From assembly GCA_036785705.1 (NCBI GenBank), contig JAWUZG010000970.1, positions 3,506,501 to 3,570,500 of the forward strand: a stretch of 64,000 bases of DNA, given 5' to 3'. The notes beneath the pieces were generated by a model, which made no database searches, was not told the origin of the DNA, and saw only the letters and a program-made list of their open reading frames with translations. Shown here piece by piece: positions 34,948 through 48,914 of this stretch (positions are counted from its first letter, which is position 1; each line of letters opens with the position of its first letter). The translations under genes were made by a program, and so were the position numbers. The stretch comes from Acanthornis magna. Taxonomy: Eukaryota > Chordata > Aves > Passeriformes > Acanthizidae.

Positions 34948-37900
34948 CATAATATATCTACAAATCCATAGCACATTTCATTGGCTAAGCTCCAGACTTA
35001 GTAGGGAAGAAATCCAAGCTCGAATTCTACACATTGAAAACAAAAAAAGAACATTTTTACTGTAATCTGCCTGAGCATTGAACATTTTCTGTCTCTTTTC
35101 TAAGAAAATTCTTGATGTCTGAAAGTTTCAGAAGTATGACTTAAAAAAAGCCCCAGTATTTTAAAAAAATTGAAGCAGAAGCACAGGAGTTTTGTATACA
35201 AATTTGTGGTGTTTGCATGGAAAATCTGAGTAAAATACTCAGGAACTACTGTTCTTTAATGTCTTAAATCCCAGACATCTTTGCTTACTTTCATGGAAGA
35301 TATGAAAATCTGTAATTTTTCATGGAATTTTTTGCCAGAGGTTTCTGTTTTTAGACTCAAAACTCAGTCACTAAACTTTAGTGCTAAGTCTGTGTACTTT
35401 GAAATTTCTGGCATCCTTAAGATTATTTTCTGTATGAATCATAGCTAGTGTGCATAAACAAATAACATTTAAAAAAATACAGTATTCCTTGAAATTTCCA
35501 GTCTCACAACTAGAATATAGGACTTAGAAAGCTCATCAGTTAAAAACTACTGGATGAGAGATAGTCCACACTGCACAAGACACCTAGACAATGCAGTAAT
35601 TCTGGTTCAGAAAAGTTCAATATGCCTAAGAGTCTTTTTGACCAGTTCCGTATTTCTTGAGTTCTTGAGCTGAGTTCTTGAATTTGTAACACTTAAAGGA
35701 AAATTACATTTTCATTTCAGCAAGAGGATTATATCTTTAAACTAACCTGATGTCAACATTAACAAACATGTTCTGGGGTAAATAGCTCTATTTACCGCTA
35801 TCTATTAGCCACTGATTTCAAATCAGGTACTTGACTAATTGTTGAAAGAGGTTGGAAGTTAAGCATGGACATTTTTTCCTGAACATTTCTTCTACTTCCA
35901 CGTTATTTGATTTTACTCTTCTACAGTTCTGATTAACTGTGGTTTTAAAATCTGAATAACAGTGGTAGTTGGAATGAACCCTTGATTTTATGGCAAGGGA
36001 TAGTTTTTATAGTACTTAATTTGTAATGAATTTTTGCAGCCTTTGATAAACAGCCTAGGACACTAGCGAAGTATTTCATTTGTACATATAAATGCATGTG
36101 AATTCCCCTTTCATTCTTTTAGTAGCAACTTACCCTCTAGCAGTGGTGGACAAACTCAGGAGGACTGGAAATTCAGAGAGACTATCAAAAACTCCAAACT
36201 GGTCTTAAACAATGTAAGATAAATCTTCCCAGACATTTCCAAGGCTTAATAGTTGTCTCTCTATCATTTTATGTGGTGTCTACAGTCAGTAGACAGGTGA
36301 CTACAGTCAGTGCAGAGTGATATAGAATAAACGTTATATCAGCTATGCTCTGACTAATGTAATGAAATTGGATAAATACAAGACATTTACATTTAAATAA
36401 AAATCTACAATATTCAAAAAAGAAATCAGCGGGGAGAAGGTTTAGTGGGAGTGGTTCTGTGAGAAATTTAGACTTTACTTAAATCACCTGGAAAATCATC
36501 AAACACACAGTCCATTAAAAGCTGAGAGAATACACACCTCTCATAGGATTTCTCCTGTTCTTTAGCTCAAAATCTGTTGTTAGCCATTGATGAAAGGGAG
36601 AACACTGAGCTAGAGGATTCTCATCCTATCATGACTTTCTTTAATCTGATATCTTACTTGAGAAGAGATGTTGCGACATATGATTTGAAGTTATGAGTTT
36701 TAGATGTATTTTAGTTTGGGGGAATTGAGAGTAGAGGTCTTTGTGTTTCTGTTCATTGTTTTAGTCAGCTTGTCTTTACTATCATCTTACAGTAGAATTT
36801 AAGGATGAAGTTTCTACAATACTAAGTGTTTTAGAGAAAGGGCTTACTGAATTTGTAGTAAAAGTCACTAGGTGAGTCTGAGTCAAAATTGTGTAAACCC
36901 ACACTACAGACAAAAGCAGGTATGAATGTTGTGCCAGTATCCAATTTTGCTGTACTGACTGATGGCACACATAATGACAATGCTGATTTTGGTGAAAAAA
37001 TGTTTACCTTGAGTGATTGCACAGAAAATCTGCATTGTATTGAAAAAAAGCTGGCTTACCAAGTGAGGATAGACCTACAGATGTTAATGAACTTCCTGAG
37101 ATACTCTGATTTTCTGATCTTAAGAAGAGCATTAAAATTTTCAGAAGAGACAACAAGGGATGACGCTGTGCATTGTTCTGGAATTTTTAGTTTAAAAAAC
37201 TTTGATAGTGCCTTGATTCTTGGGCAAAGATGGATATCTGTTAGGGGTTTTGTGGGTTGGGGTTTCTTTTAGTTCCTTGTAATATATAGGATCAGAGAGT
37301 TATCTCTTAGCCATACATATACAGTAGCTCCCAGTACGCAAGACTACTTACAGTAGTTGATTAGATACCAGACAGCAGACAGCCTTTTTGCCAAGAGAAA
37401 ACAGTTCAGTGATTCCTCTCATCGTTCTATGAATTCTTATCCTAAAAATTATTAGATGTGTTGTAAGCTGTCCAGTCTGACTTTTTTTATTGGTTTTTTT
37501 GGCATTGCCATGGGAGACAGGATTATTATGAACAATTTGTTGGATAGAACCAATCAAAACATTTTTTTAACTTTACATATTAATGCATGAAAATACAATG
37601 CATAGTTCCTTTGGGTACAAGCTTGACATTTGGGGAAGAAAAGTAGTACGCAGTGGGCCAGCTGTAGTTTAGATCCTCATCCCATTGAAATGCTGAGCTT
37701 AGAATAAACCACTTGCAAAAACATGCAAAAAGAACATGCTTGCCACTATTCACTCTGTGGTGAAACTGTGTATATGAAATAATGTCACCACCACTAGAAT
37801 TATCTCCATTTATTATAAAGAAGAACACATTTTTCAACACAGTATTCTCATCTCTGTTTCACTTCTAATGCTTGAAAGGAAAAAGGACTCCATACATGCT

Positions 37901-39569
37901 AATAATTATGGGTGCAATAAAAAGATGTTAAAAGAGCTGATGAAAGCTAATTTAAATAAAGATATTATACCCAACTTACAAAACTTATTCTCTCTCAAAT
38001 TGACATCTCTATTTTGGATTCAGACACAAAACAGAAAAATATAGTAATCTTCTAGAGTTGTGGAATGATAGTAGAGATTCTCAGGTTAAAGTTTCAGGAA
38101 CCTGTTTTTAAAAAAAAAATGTGATGTCATTCTCTTTGGCGCCCTGCCATTCCTCCCTTGAGCAGAAAAAGTTTTCATGTTTGTGATATTAATTACATTG
38201 GAAAAACAACTGGTGGGAAAGAATGTGCAAAACCAAACCAAAAGTAAATTTTAAAAGGAGTGAATGTGGAAAGGCTAGTAGAAAGATTTCTTCAGTCAAT
38301 TTTCAAAAAACCTCAAGGAAACAGGTCCTTTGAATCAAGGAGTAATTTCCATTTTTCATTACAGTTTTTTAATCTTTAAATATAGTTTTCCTTTTAAAAC
38401 CTCCAGCCATAAAACAACCAATATTTCTGTGCAAAAATGCTGATTAAAATCCTGAGTTTTTTTCCACTCATTCAAAGGAGAGAGAATCCTAAGGTGGGGA
38501 TTATCAAAAACAAAGAAAAAAAAATGGTTTCTATTTCAGGTAGGGAAAAGGTACTCTATAATCTAAGTAAAATATTAGTTTAGTGTCAAGTCTAAGTAGT
38601 TTATAGATTTTGTTGCACTCTGATATTATAAACTGATTCAGAAACTAAGCTTTCTTTAATTTTATTTTCCAAGGCTTGCATTGTACATTGACAAACATCA
38701 AAGCATGCATTCTTCTAATATAGCTACAACACATTTTGAGGAGTAACTGGCGATATTTTTGTGAATATAGATTCTAGAGCTCATCAGTATCTTTTGGATA
38801 TTTTTCCTTTTGTGTTTCCTTTTTGTGGAGGAGGAAAAGTATCACAGCAGGGTCTAAAAATGACAATGTTCATTCATAAAGTCAATAATTGAAACAAAGA
38901 TATTTCAGTTAGACATGAGAGCAGTGTAAAATAAGAGGCCAGAATAGTGTTCTTTTTATTCATAGCTGTTGCACTCTATCACTATGCTGGGTTCTCAATA
39001 CTTCAAGAAAAGTGAATTTGGCACGAGCTAGAGACAAAATCCAGTTCTATATAGAATTATATTGTTATCTTGTCCTGAAATGTTACAGCCATGATCACTG
39101 TAGGCAAAACTCTAATTGAAATAAAAAACCCATCAGTGATTGAAATCAGTTTATATGAACACAAATTTTAGATGTCTTTAATAAAAGTGGTTTGATATAC
39201 AAAGCTAATTTGATGTGAGTGACATTTCTGCATTCCTATTGCTTGGATGCACAAGTTGTGTTAGAATTGATAATACTAGGAAGACATTTGCTAAACATGT
39301 GGCAATGATATGCAAGTATCATGACAGGATGATCTCAAGAAATATCTTATGAGGCCTGAAGCAGCCACTTTTTCTTGCAAGGAATCATTGGTTTCCATCT
39401 AATGTGTATTAGACCTTTTCTGCATTCATTCAAGCATGCTGTAATATGCCAGATGAAATTGCCTTTTGACATTTTTTTCTTAGGAAAGATGGAGAAATAA
39501 ATTATTACCATGTCTCCTTAGTCTTAACTTCTGATTACCCGACTGAAAAAGCAACCATGTCTGGTTTAC

Positions 39570-39572
<3 letters not shown>
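34948..39572. other. No gene recognised (4.6 kb)
   Basis: A+T-rich DNA. The longest frame (36889-37272, plus, 127 residues counted from a TTG, about 116 from the first ATG) has no recognisable domain and no splice or promoter context. A short direct repeat CTACAGTCAGT occurs twice near 36282-36313. Confidence 0.5.
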
Positions 39573-39605
<33 letters not shown>

Positions 39606-39621
39606 AGAGAGAGAGAGAGGG
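39573..39621. repeat. A(30) followed by (GA)8
   Basis: Thirty consecutive A run directly into AGAGAGAGAGAGAGAGAG-type repeats. Upstream sequence shows no recognisable LINE or processed-transcript body, so this is listed as simple repeat only. Confidence 0.95.
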
Positions 39622-41388
39622 AATTATATCTATTGGAGAAAATGCATTGTTTTGCTGAGCTAAATCTGCCATAAATCTTTATACTATTTGTTGATGTTCT
39701 GCATGGAGACCACACTTAAAAGGAACTTAATCTGCAAAGGAGACCATTGTAACCACATTAAAGTGAGAGGCTTTTTTGTTGTTGGAATTTATTATTTTTC
39801 CATAGTGGACCACAACAGAAAACATGACTGGAAATAACCATAAAATTGAAGAAAGACACAGCTTCCATTCTCACAGTCTTGGTTTTGCAACCAGTGCAAA
39901 AGAAGAAAGACAGCATGTTCAGCTTCCTTGTAATATATATTTCTTTTTCTTGTAAAAGAAAACAAGAATTATGTTGCAAATGAAAGCTTCTAAGGCATTC
40001 TCCCAGCAGATCTTTCTTGTAATTTTAACAAGTATTTGGCAAGACCCATCCTCTCTGGGAAGTAGTGGGCTTTCTCTTGATATGTATTTTTTAGATCCAA
40101 GATGAAGTTTCAGGTTTAAAACTAAGGGAGATGGGTAGCAGGCACAGAAAATGCCAAGTACATGCTTGCTGACATACTGCTGTGTAGTACTGCGTAGCAG
40201 CCAGTCTTGAACACAGCAGTCTCACATCCTTCAGATACAGCTTGCCCACTGTCCCAAAGAGAAAAATCTCTGTTGTGCATGCTGAATAAACAGATGTCCA
40301 AAATGAAACAACTGAAAAGATATGGTAAAGGTTTATTCAGATGCAGTCAATATCCTTGATTTGTGCTGAATATTGGAGGAAAAAAGCTTCAAGTCTCTGC
40401 TCCTAAAGTGTTTACACCTTTACCTTAGAAAATACAAGTGCAAATTTTGTAGACTAGACAGATCTTTATCAGGAAGGGACCCAAATATTATGAGAATGAG
40501 AATGGAGAACCCCTAAGTGTTAAAGCAAAATGTGCCTGTTATAGCAAAATGTGCCTATTTTCACCCTGAAGGGTTATAATGTAACTTCTTACTGTTCAAG
40601 GCTGATGCCAAAGGCCTTCCTACAAATCTTCGATCTGAAATATAAATCTCCCTTCCTACAAACCTCCCATCTTTACCATGCTGATACCTACCAAGACGCA
40701 AGTTTTCACAGAAAAATAACAAAAACTTTTCTTAAATAAAAACACACACAGACTGATTACTTAGAGTAATTAAAGAGAAGATAAACAGGAACTGGGTTAA
40801 TCCTGATATCAAAGGCTCTAAGAAAATAATTTCAGAGTTGCTGATCTGTCTTTGTTTTCTTAGAAGAGAAGAACAGGGGGACTGCCAATCAAACCACAAA
40901 GAAAAATATATATAAATAAAGTTGCTTCTTTCCTACCAAAAGAGTATTTCATTTATGAATGGCAAATTTTGTAAAAGAAATTGTTTGCTTTTGTTTTCAA
41001 CAGCTTTGTAACTTTACTAGTTAGACAATATACTTAATGAATTAATTAAGCTTGAAGCACAATGTCAATGATTAATTTTAAAGAGCAAGGTGGGGATTTT
41101 CTCTTCCACCTCATCAGCAAAAAACTGGGCTGGCTTTTGTGAGTGTTGGCTATGACACTCTCCCAATGCTTTCCCTATTGATGGCTCAACACCTGAGTTG
41201 AGAAATACTGTGTATTTCTCAATCTTAACATTAGCATATTACTACTGTACATTTTGCTTTCCATCTAATAAGAATGTAGCAAATTTCTTTTACCACGTTT
41301 CACAACAGCTGCCTCCACTATTACCTCAGAGGAAGCACAGAATAAAGCAGAGGTAATGCCACCATCTAGCAAAGGCCACTAAACCTTT
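39622..41388. other. No gene recognised
   Basis: A+T-rich DNA. A 14-bp motif AGCAAAATGTGCCT is repeated with a 19-bp period at 40524 and 40543. The 62-residue frame at 40551 has no motif. Confidence 0.5.
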
Positions 41389-41590
41389 AGAATTACAGAA
41401 TTCAAGAATACTTTGGGTTGGAGGGGACTTTAGAGATCATCTTGTTCCATGCTCTGCTGTGGGCACCTGCCTATAGATCAAGCTGGTCAAAGCCCTATCC
41501 AACCTGGCCTTGAATGTTGCCAGGGGTAGGGCATCCACAGCTTCTCAGGGCAACCTGCTATAGTGCCTCGCTCCTCTATTTCTTACCAGA
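41389..41590 (-). mobile_element. CR1 LINE 3'-end fragment
   Basis: AGAATTACAGAATTCAAGAA, then TTTGGGTTGGAGGGGACTTTA, ATCCAACCTGGCCTTGAATG, and GGGGTAGGGCATCCACAGC with GGCAACCTGCTATAGTGCCT. This is the reverse complement of about 190 bp of CR1 3' end. Confidence 0.93.
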
Positions 41591-41621
41591 AAGCCATTGC
41601 AATCATTGAGAAAGCAGGGAC

Positions 41622-41644
41622 AAAAAAAAAAAAAAAAAAAAAAA
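41622..41644. repeat. Poly(A) run
   Basis: Twenty-three consecutive A, about 30 bp beyond the 5' side of the CR1 fragment. It is not positioned as a CR1 tail, because CR1 lacks poly(A). Confidence 0.95.
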
Positions 41645-43567
41645 GGTACAGAAAATAGGAGAAGAAACCAAATTAACACGACTTTCAAAAGCCCATCACA
41701 GCCTGGCTCTACACTATTCTACATTGCAGTGGATATATCATGCAGTTAATAATCTAATAATCCTGGAAGGGAGAAGCATGAAAACTTCAGCTGACAGCTG
41801 AAGGAAGGCAGGACCACATAACTGAACACTATGTAACTGTAGTTATCTGCTCTCTAATCACTTATATTAATTAATAGCTTAATAATGCAATTTTCTTTTC
41901 CAATATTGTGGAAACAAATTCTCTCCTACAATTATCTAAGAATAATTACAAAGCCCCAAATTCATGCACTTAAATGGTTGTAAATAGTGTGGTTATTTAG
42001 GTATATGAAAATTATCCTATTGATTTAATTTGTAAATGCCATTGTCTTTTGTCTCAAAGGTCATCAGGCTGCACAATTAAATACTCTGATGCCAGTGTCT
42101 ATGATTGGATATTTTTTATGAGATGGCCTTCAACTGTTTTTTACTTTTTTCCTTTTTTTTGACTTGAAGAAAAATGCCGACTAGAAGCTGGTGTTCACAA
42201 GCTGGTAGAAGAAGCTCCCCAAGAGCACAAATGTAGGAAGATAATTGACACTAAGTGCCCTAGAATTATAAGTTCAAATAACAAATGGCCAGTTATAGAG
42301 CATTGAATGGATGCAACTTAGACAGCTGACTATAACTGGTTATCAAGTGAACAAAAAAAATGTGTCCAACATGTGCAAAACCTTCTGTATGAAGTGAAAA
42401 TACAAGGTAATTACAAGAAAACAATTTCAGTCTCTACAGGAATAAGAGTAAAGAAAGAACAGATGATGGCTTCAGTATTTCCTCCCCACCTAAGGTTATT
42501 TTGTCTTAGCAGTGCTGCCTCTAATATGCTGCAGGTTCTCCCCTAGCTTAGACAAAGAGAAAAAGCTGGGGCTTTTGTCATTCACCATGTTTTGCAAGTG
42601 ATGAGTTAGAAATCATATGTAAGGTTTTATTTTCTACCACAAAACTGTTTAAGCAAATAAAAACCTTAAAGAGCACTGATAATGCAATAGAGCTAGAGTA
42701 AACACAGATGTAACATCCCCTACATGGAGCACTATATTATTTGAGCTTAATTTTTTATTCATATTTGTTTAGTTCCCTGCTTCCCAAACTCTTCCTCTAA
42801 AGCGTAATGTTTCCAAAGAAACCAGTAAACACATGCTTTAATGCAAACAGACATTTCTGTCCAGCCACAGACATTTCAAAATCCCCAAAACGTGTAGGCT
42901 ATTCCTATTTTAATGTTTAGAAACAAAATTCCTATTCTAAGAAAAAAGTAAAAAATCTTTGCTGGTACATACTGATAGTTTGCTTAAGTTCAAATGTTAA
43001 TGTACCAGTTTACACAGACAGGTTGTTATATTTTAATCTTCTAAATCAAGAAAAAAATTGCTACTACATCACTAGCTACTGTATTGGTAGCTTAGGGCAA
43101 GGGAAAATTGGGACATTTTATCATTGTCATAATTTCTTTGGATATTCATTAGGTATTTTCAGCTGCAGAAATAAAAAACAGTTCAATTCCTTTACTGTTC
43201 AAGCACCTAAGTGATCTAAAATAAACAGATCACAGCTGACACTTACTTTTAACCTCAAAGTGAATTACTCTTTACTTCTAAATTATTTACACATTTTATA
43301 GTCGTGAGATTGACAGACTTGTCAGGAGGATTCTAGTGACATGACTCATCGCTGAGTGCCATAAGGAGCTGGTTTTAGCTTTCTTTTAGATCTTTTTTTT
43401 CACCTTTTCTCCACCCTTTTTCCAGGATAGCTCCTGGAAAATATTTGGCTTGCTATTTGTTACAAGTCCTAATAGCAAGTCCTATATGACTTTCAGAACT
43501 GATGTAATCTCAGAGGAGAAGGACCTCAAAGGTAATTAACTGTCTAAGTATTTTAAAATCTTCGGTC
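41645..43567. other. No recognised feature
   Basis: A+T-rich DNA without a recognisable repeat or coding signal. Confidence 0.55.
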
Positions 43568-44060
43568 TGTTGGGGTGAATTGTGGCATTTACAAAACAAA
43601 AGGAGCTTATCACAGCTTCTCACACCTGAGCTACTGACAGTTCGAACTGTAATGCCCAGGTACCTTTCACGTGAATGCTGCATGAATCCCCAGGTTTCAA
43701 TCCATAAACTTTAGGTGCGTCATGTAAATGCCACGTGAGCACCAAGATCCTCATGGTGAACATGCTATTGCCATGGTCCCTGGGCTTGGCAAAGCACATG
43801 ACAATATATAAGGACATACTCAGCAAGCCCTGATAGAGCGCCCCCCATCACTGACAGATGAAAGACAAAGGATCCTCGTGGGACAACACAGATTCTTGGT
43901 GGTGATTATCTTTCTTGCTTTCTGTAGTTCTTTGCCTTTTCCTACTTTTCTATGTTTTTCCTTGCTCTCTACTATGATAGTGAAGAAAAGTGAATTATTG
44001 TTTTTATTACCACCATTTGACCCTGTTTGTGTCTGCATCTTGCTCTGGGTATATTCCACC
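43568..44060 (+). mobile_element. Probable solo LTR
   Basis: A composition change near 43568 begins with TGTTGGGGTGAATTGTGGC, similar to the TGTTGGG starts of the class II LTRs at 763 and 28395. A TATA box, CAATATATAAGGA, lies at 43802-43814. Beyond it a G+C-richer leader (GCGCCCCCCATCACTGACAG) and a T-rich stretch extend to about 44060 and resemble an avian ERV LTR that I recall. I could not find a target duplication, and no clean AATAAA is present, so both ends are approximate. The 91- and 76-residue frames crossing it on opposite strands are not supported as genes. Confidence 0.5.
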
Positions 44061-45782
44061 CCACCACCACCCTCCATGTTATCAGCTGAAGACATGTTCC
44101 CAGACTAGGACAAGAGCCAGGGGAACTTTTCTGCACACACTACAGGAAGAGAAGAACCAAGTGGATTAGTAGCCACAGCTGCAAGTGTTAGCAAAACAAC
44201 TTGTCTTAAAACCACAATTAATGGAGATGTAATGCCTTTTAAACATTTTGTGAAGCACTAGATGTTGATGTTTGCACATTACACGAAATTGGCCAATGTC
44301 AGTGTACACAAATGTGTTCACTAACTATGCTAAGCTTACCCTTCATATTGTCATTTTGTTCTCTGCAAAATTTGAATTCAAAATAATAGGCAAGTAAAAC
44401 AAAGTAAAACAAAGATTACAGCTTTTGCCATCCAGTGAGGTTTCCTTTCCTCTAATCATGAAGAATTAATGATCTGCATACACAAGCAAACACATACACA
44501 CAAAATCTAACTGTTCCTCAGACTAGCAAGCAGAAGAAGCTCAACAAAGAATATTTTGGGTCATTATACCTAGTGCTGACCAGAGCTAGAACTAGCTGAG
44601 TATTACATGGAAAAGGGCTTTCTATCCCTTTTACACTATCCTTGAGCCATACTGTTCAGCCTGGTCTTAATTTCTTTTATGGACTCAGATCAAAATTCAG
44701 AATTTGACAAAAAAACCCCACTTCTTATACCCATTCAGGATAAAAAAATCCCCCAAGCAAAACAACAACAATATTCCAAGACTGCTATTAGGTTCTTTAT
44801 CAGTGCTCACTAAAATACAATAATGTGGGACTACAGAAATCTTCCATGTGCAAAAATACTTCTGAAAGTTTATGTTCAATGTCTCATCTTTATTTGTCTA
44901 ATCCACCTTTAACATTAAAATTCATTGACCTTAATGCTAATTTAGGTCATGTTTCTTACTAAGCAATAAAAATATATATTTTTAATAATATCACTTAAAA
45001 ATAAGTCTATCCAACATTCAGTGGAATAGACACTGTTTCACACTTGTTGATAAATAAGAATAGATAAATAGAGTAAAAATATTTATAGACGCTTAATAAG
45101 AGCAATGAAACGTATGGCACATGAGAAGATGCATTCAATCACTAGTAGCAGAAGTCAAAAGTGCCTCAGGCAGAGTTCTCAAACTCATAAAATTTCCTCA
45201 GGTGACTTTAAGACACAAGATTTGTGATGCCTGTAACTGCTGGCATTATGCAATGTTATTAGATGCGCTGTTTTAAACTTTTGTTTTGTGGAACACAGAT
45301 TATCAGTTTAATAGGAAGAGAAGCAGAAAAGTGCCTCAAAGTAGGGAAATGAGGTAAGAATAATAAATTACTGTCTCTAAATAAAAAATCTTAAAGTGAT
45401 CTGAAAACAGAAATTCAGAAGGACTCTTTTCCATTCCTTCTGTTTGTTAGACATATTTAATCTATAATTTCTTCCAGTGTAAAAGGAGATTTTTTTTTAT
45501 TGAAGCATGCTGGTGTTCTAAAAATGTGATAAATATTGTGTATGCAACATACTGCAGAAAAATTGTTCCTCACAACAGCATCTGAATTACTTTGAATTGA
45601 AAAATGTAATTTTCAGGAAAGAAAAAAGAGTCTAACACTATTTTTTGCAAAAACAAGGTGAAACATAGACAATTACTTGCTTTTAACAGGTGAACACTAC
45701 ATTAGAAGCTCATCTGACATAATTCTTGAGTGACTTTACTGAAGAACTTGCACCTTGGTATCAATACCAAGCTGTCTTGAAA
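44061..45782. other. No recognised feature
   Basis: A+T-rich DNA with only short motif-free frames. Confidence 0.55.
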
Positions 45783-45787
45783 CTGAT

Positions 45788-46352
45788 TGTGCTGCCTTTG
45801 GCTAGAGGCACTTTTCTTCACAGTGGCTAGCACAGGGCTGTGTTTTGGGTTTGTGCTGAGCATAGGGCTGAAATATAGAGTACTTTTGTTATTGCTGAGC
45901 AGGGCTTACACAGACCATACTGCCATGCTGGCAAGGAAGCTGGGGTTGCATGGAAGGTTAGGAGGAAATTCAGCAAGGACAGGTGACCCCAACTGACCAA
46001 AGGGATATTCCAAACCACATACCATCACACTCAGTATGTAAAGTCGGGGGAAAAGGGTGGCAGGCAGGGACATTCGGAGTGGTGGCAGTTGTCTTCCCTA
46101 GTCACTGTTACATGTGAAGGGGCCCTGCTCTCCTGGGGATGGCTGAACACCTGTCAGCCCATGGGAAGCAGTGAATTAATTCCTTGCATTTCTTACGTGC
46201 ACGGCTTTTGCTTTACCTGTTAAGCTGTCTTTATCTCAACCCACAAGTTTTCCAGCTTTTATCCTTCCTTTCTCTTCTCCCAATCATGCTGGTGGGGGAA
46301 TGAGTGAGTGGCTGCATGGGGCTTGGCTGCTGCCTGGAGTTAAACCACGACA
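45788..46352 (+). mobile_element. Solo LTR, class III (ERVL-type), 565 bp
   Basis: It starts TGTGCTGCCTTTGGCTAGAG and ends GGAGTTAAACCACGACA. It is flanked by CTGAT (45783-45787) and CTAAT (46353-46357), a 5-bp duplication with one mismatch, as expected for ERVL. The body matches an ERVL LTR widespread in birds: CCCCAACTGACCAAAGGGAT, a decayed TATA region (CAGTATGTAAAG, 46033-46044), GGAGTGGTGGCAGTTGTCTT, TTGCTTTACCTGTTAAGCTG and TTTATCTCAACCCACAAG. Frames of 69 (plus) and 63 residues (minus) within it are not genes. No internal provirus sequence is adjacent. Confidence 0.9.
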
Positions 46353-46357
46353 CTAAT

Positions 46358-48874
46358 GAAGAAAGATCGACATCTACTCTGTGCATGAAAATAAGAGACT
46401 CATCTTATTCAGTGGGCTAACATGAAGTGAGCTTGCCACAAAGGAAGCTTAAGGGGAGATTTTGGAATGCAAAAAGTGTAGCAGGTAAAAGACAGTGTCC
46501 GATAAGGGAAAGTTCAAGATGTCTGTACAATCATGTAGCATAAGGCTAGATGTCACCATTCTTTTAAAGTCAGCAATTTTCCAGCTTTTTTATATTTTTT
46601 ATATTTTTGATATTTCCAAAAACAAAACCCTAAAGCAGCACACATTTCCTGGTAAAATATTTATTACTTTGGTATTACTACTTCTGGCAAAGTTTCCACT
46701 CCTCGTTTTTAATTTTCCTGTTCTATCACATTCCAAGACACACAAAAAATTCATATCATCCCTCTCAACAACTCTTTCCAGTGGTTAACATGGAAAATGC
46801 ACCTCTTTACACCTTTAATAGGAGAAAATCGATTTTTTTAATTGAAGTTGCATTGTGCGGCCTGACAGGTTAGCATAAATCATGGAATGACATCAAGAAG
46901 GAAAAGATGGGGTACAGCTAGTAGAGGGAAATATGGTAGTACATATAGTAGTTACAACAAGAAGCTATGTATCTTAGGCACCTACGATACCAATAATTAA
47001 TATTTTTATTATATCACGTAGTGTAATAAACATATTTTTATTACAGTAATTTATGTTTGTACATTTTATGATGGAGGAAGAAATGCATTAAGGATGGGGA
47101 CAGGGCACTAGGGAGGGGTACTCAACACTCCCAGTTACTTCTGTGCTGAATTACTCAATGACTCTCAATTATTTCATCACTGAATTTTTTATTTTATTTA
47201 AGGATGACCAAAACAATGAGGAAGAAGAAAACTTTCAATAATAAATAAGTTTTCTCTTATGAAGCATATTCCAAGAATTTAAAATATTTTTATTTAATTC
47301 AAAAATCAACATTAAAAGATTGTGATTTGTGTGTCTCCCTTGCTTGTTGTTTTGTTTTAGCAAGTTGTATTTCCCTACTAGACTGCATGAAAAAACCAAA
47401 ACATCTGTATGAAGTTACATCCACTGAGCAGGAGACCTGTACAAAACACCAAACAAAACCCTGTTAAAAAAAAGAGCAAAGTTATGAAAAGATTAAGCAT
47501 AGAAAGGGAATTGTTTCTAGGTAAAGAACAACACTTTTGTTGTATAAGAACTCTTTTCACTTGGGCTACTCCACGATGTCTCTAAAGATTGCCTGATGTC
47601 AGCAAAGAGAAATTGCTTGTGATACAGCTAAATTGCTCTCCATGACTTTACAGAAAGGTTAAAAAAAATTCATCCTTCCTTACTGTCTCCTTTTATGTCC
47701 CCTCAAGTACATTCCCTAGTTAAGCTAATTTAAGAGAGAGGCTTTCTTCAGCTTCTAGACTAAACAAAGATTTATTCTTATTTTATGCTGGAGGTTTTGT
47801 TGATCTTAGTGAATATACTGTCTTCGTGATTAAAACTGCACTCAGCTAACACAGATTAATGGATGCATCCACAGTCAACAGAATAGCAAGTCCTTTTAAC
47901 TTATAGGTTGCCTAGTCAAGAACATGAGATTGGTTGTGCCTACACAAGAAATTCTAATTTGAGGATGGTTCAGGTTTCAAGTGAGAGTCAGTAAAATCTT
48001 TCCTAGACTACTCATATTGTCACTTTGGTCTCTCTCACTCAAACCTGTGTTTATTGTCCTAAAAACATTGTGAAATTTCATGTCTAGTATCTCTGAGAAC
48101 AAAATTTCATCTAAAAGTCCTTATTCTTTCACACATTATGAACTTTTTCAATGCCCTTATATTTTGACCAAGGTCTTGTTATAAACACTCACCTAGGGAA
48201 AAACAAATTATTTCCTTATTTCACAAAAAACCAGGCGGAACACAACCACAGACTTAAGAAATACTTGAACAACTATCAAAAGAAGAAACATACCAAAGAC
48301 CTATAAGGATCTTTACTGAAGATGCCACAATTAACCCAGGTCACTCTCTCTTTTACGGCAGGAACTACTATCCTGTCTAGGCAACAAAACTCCCTATCTA
48401 CCAGGTAATTTCTCAGGATAACAAAAGTCACCTGACTCTGGTTAATGGTGTGGTTACATGATTGTGGCAACAAAAAATGCCCCCCCAAAAAAACCAAACC
48501 AACCAACAACAACAAAGAAAACCCACAAAAACAAAGCTTCAAACTCACTCTGGAAGAACTGCAAGCAAAGAGAATGCAGTGTATGGCATAGCTCCAAGTG
48601 AGAAGAAGAAGAAAAAACCCAAATTCAATGGATAGGGGCAGTTTAGACTGCACAGGAAGGGGAATACTTGATTTAACAATTTGTCAAGGCTTAAAAAAAG
48701 AAGAAAAAATTAGATAAGTTTCATGACTTTTCAAGCTGCAAGTCTTTCATTATACCATTTAGAGGCAGGAGCTGGTGTTAATCCTAGCTGAGAACTAATG
48801 GCTCAACACAAATTCGAGAAACACCATATCAAGATAGATTTTTCTTTGAAAGAACCATGAGAATGTGCGGTGTG
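46358..48874. other. No recognised feature
   Basis: A+T-rich DNA. TTTTTTATA-type tandem runs occur near 46587-46612. The 125-residue minus-strand frame at 48276-48653 is Leu/Phe-rich from a T-rich antisense strand and carries no motif. Confidence 0.5.
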
Positions 48875-48914
48875 TTGGTTGGTTGGTTGGTTGGTTGGTC
48901 GGTTGGCTGGCTGG
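48875..48914. repeat. (TTGG)n microsatellite
   Basis: About ten TTGG units, the last few changed to TCGG, TTGG and CTGG. Confidence 0.96.

Noticed and set aside
36889..37272. 127-residue plus-strand frame
   Set aside because: It begins at TTG, has no recognised domain, and such a length is expected occasionally by chance in 64 kb. No splice or promoter context was seen.
43637..43650. Perfect 14-bp palindrome ACAGTTCGAACTGT, resembling a tRNA T-loop core
   Set aside because: No flanking cloverleaf or B-box consensus fits. It lies inside a probable LTR.
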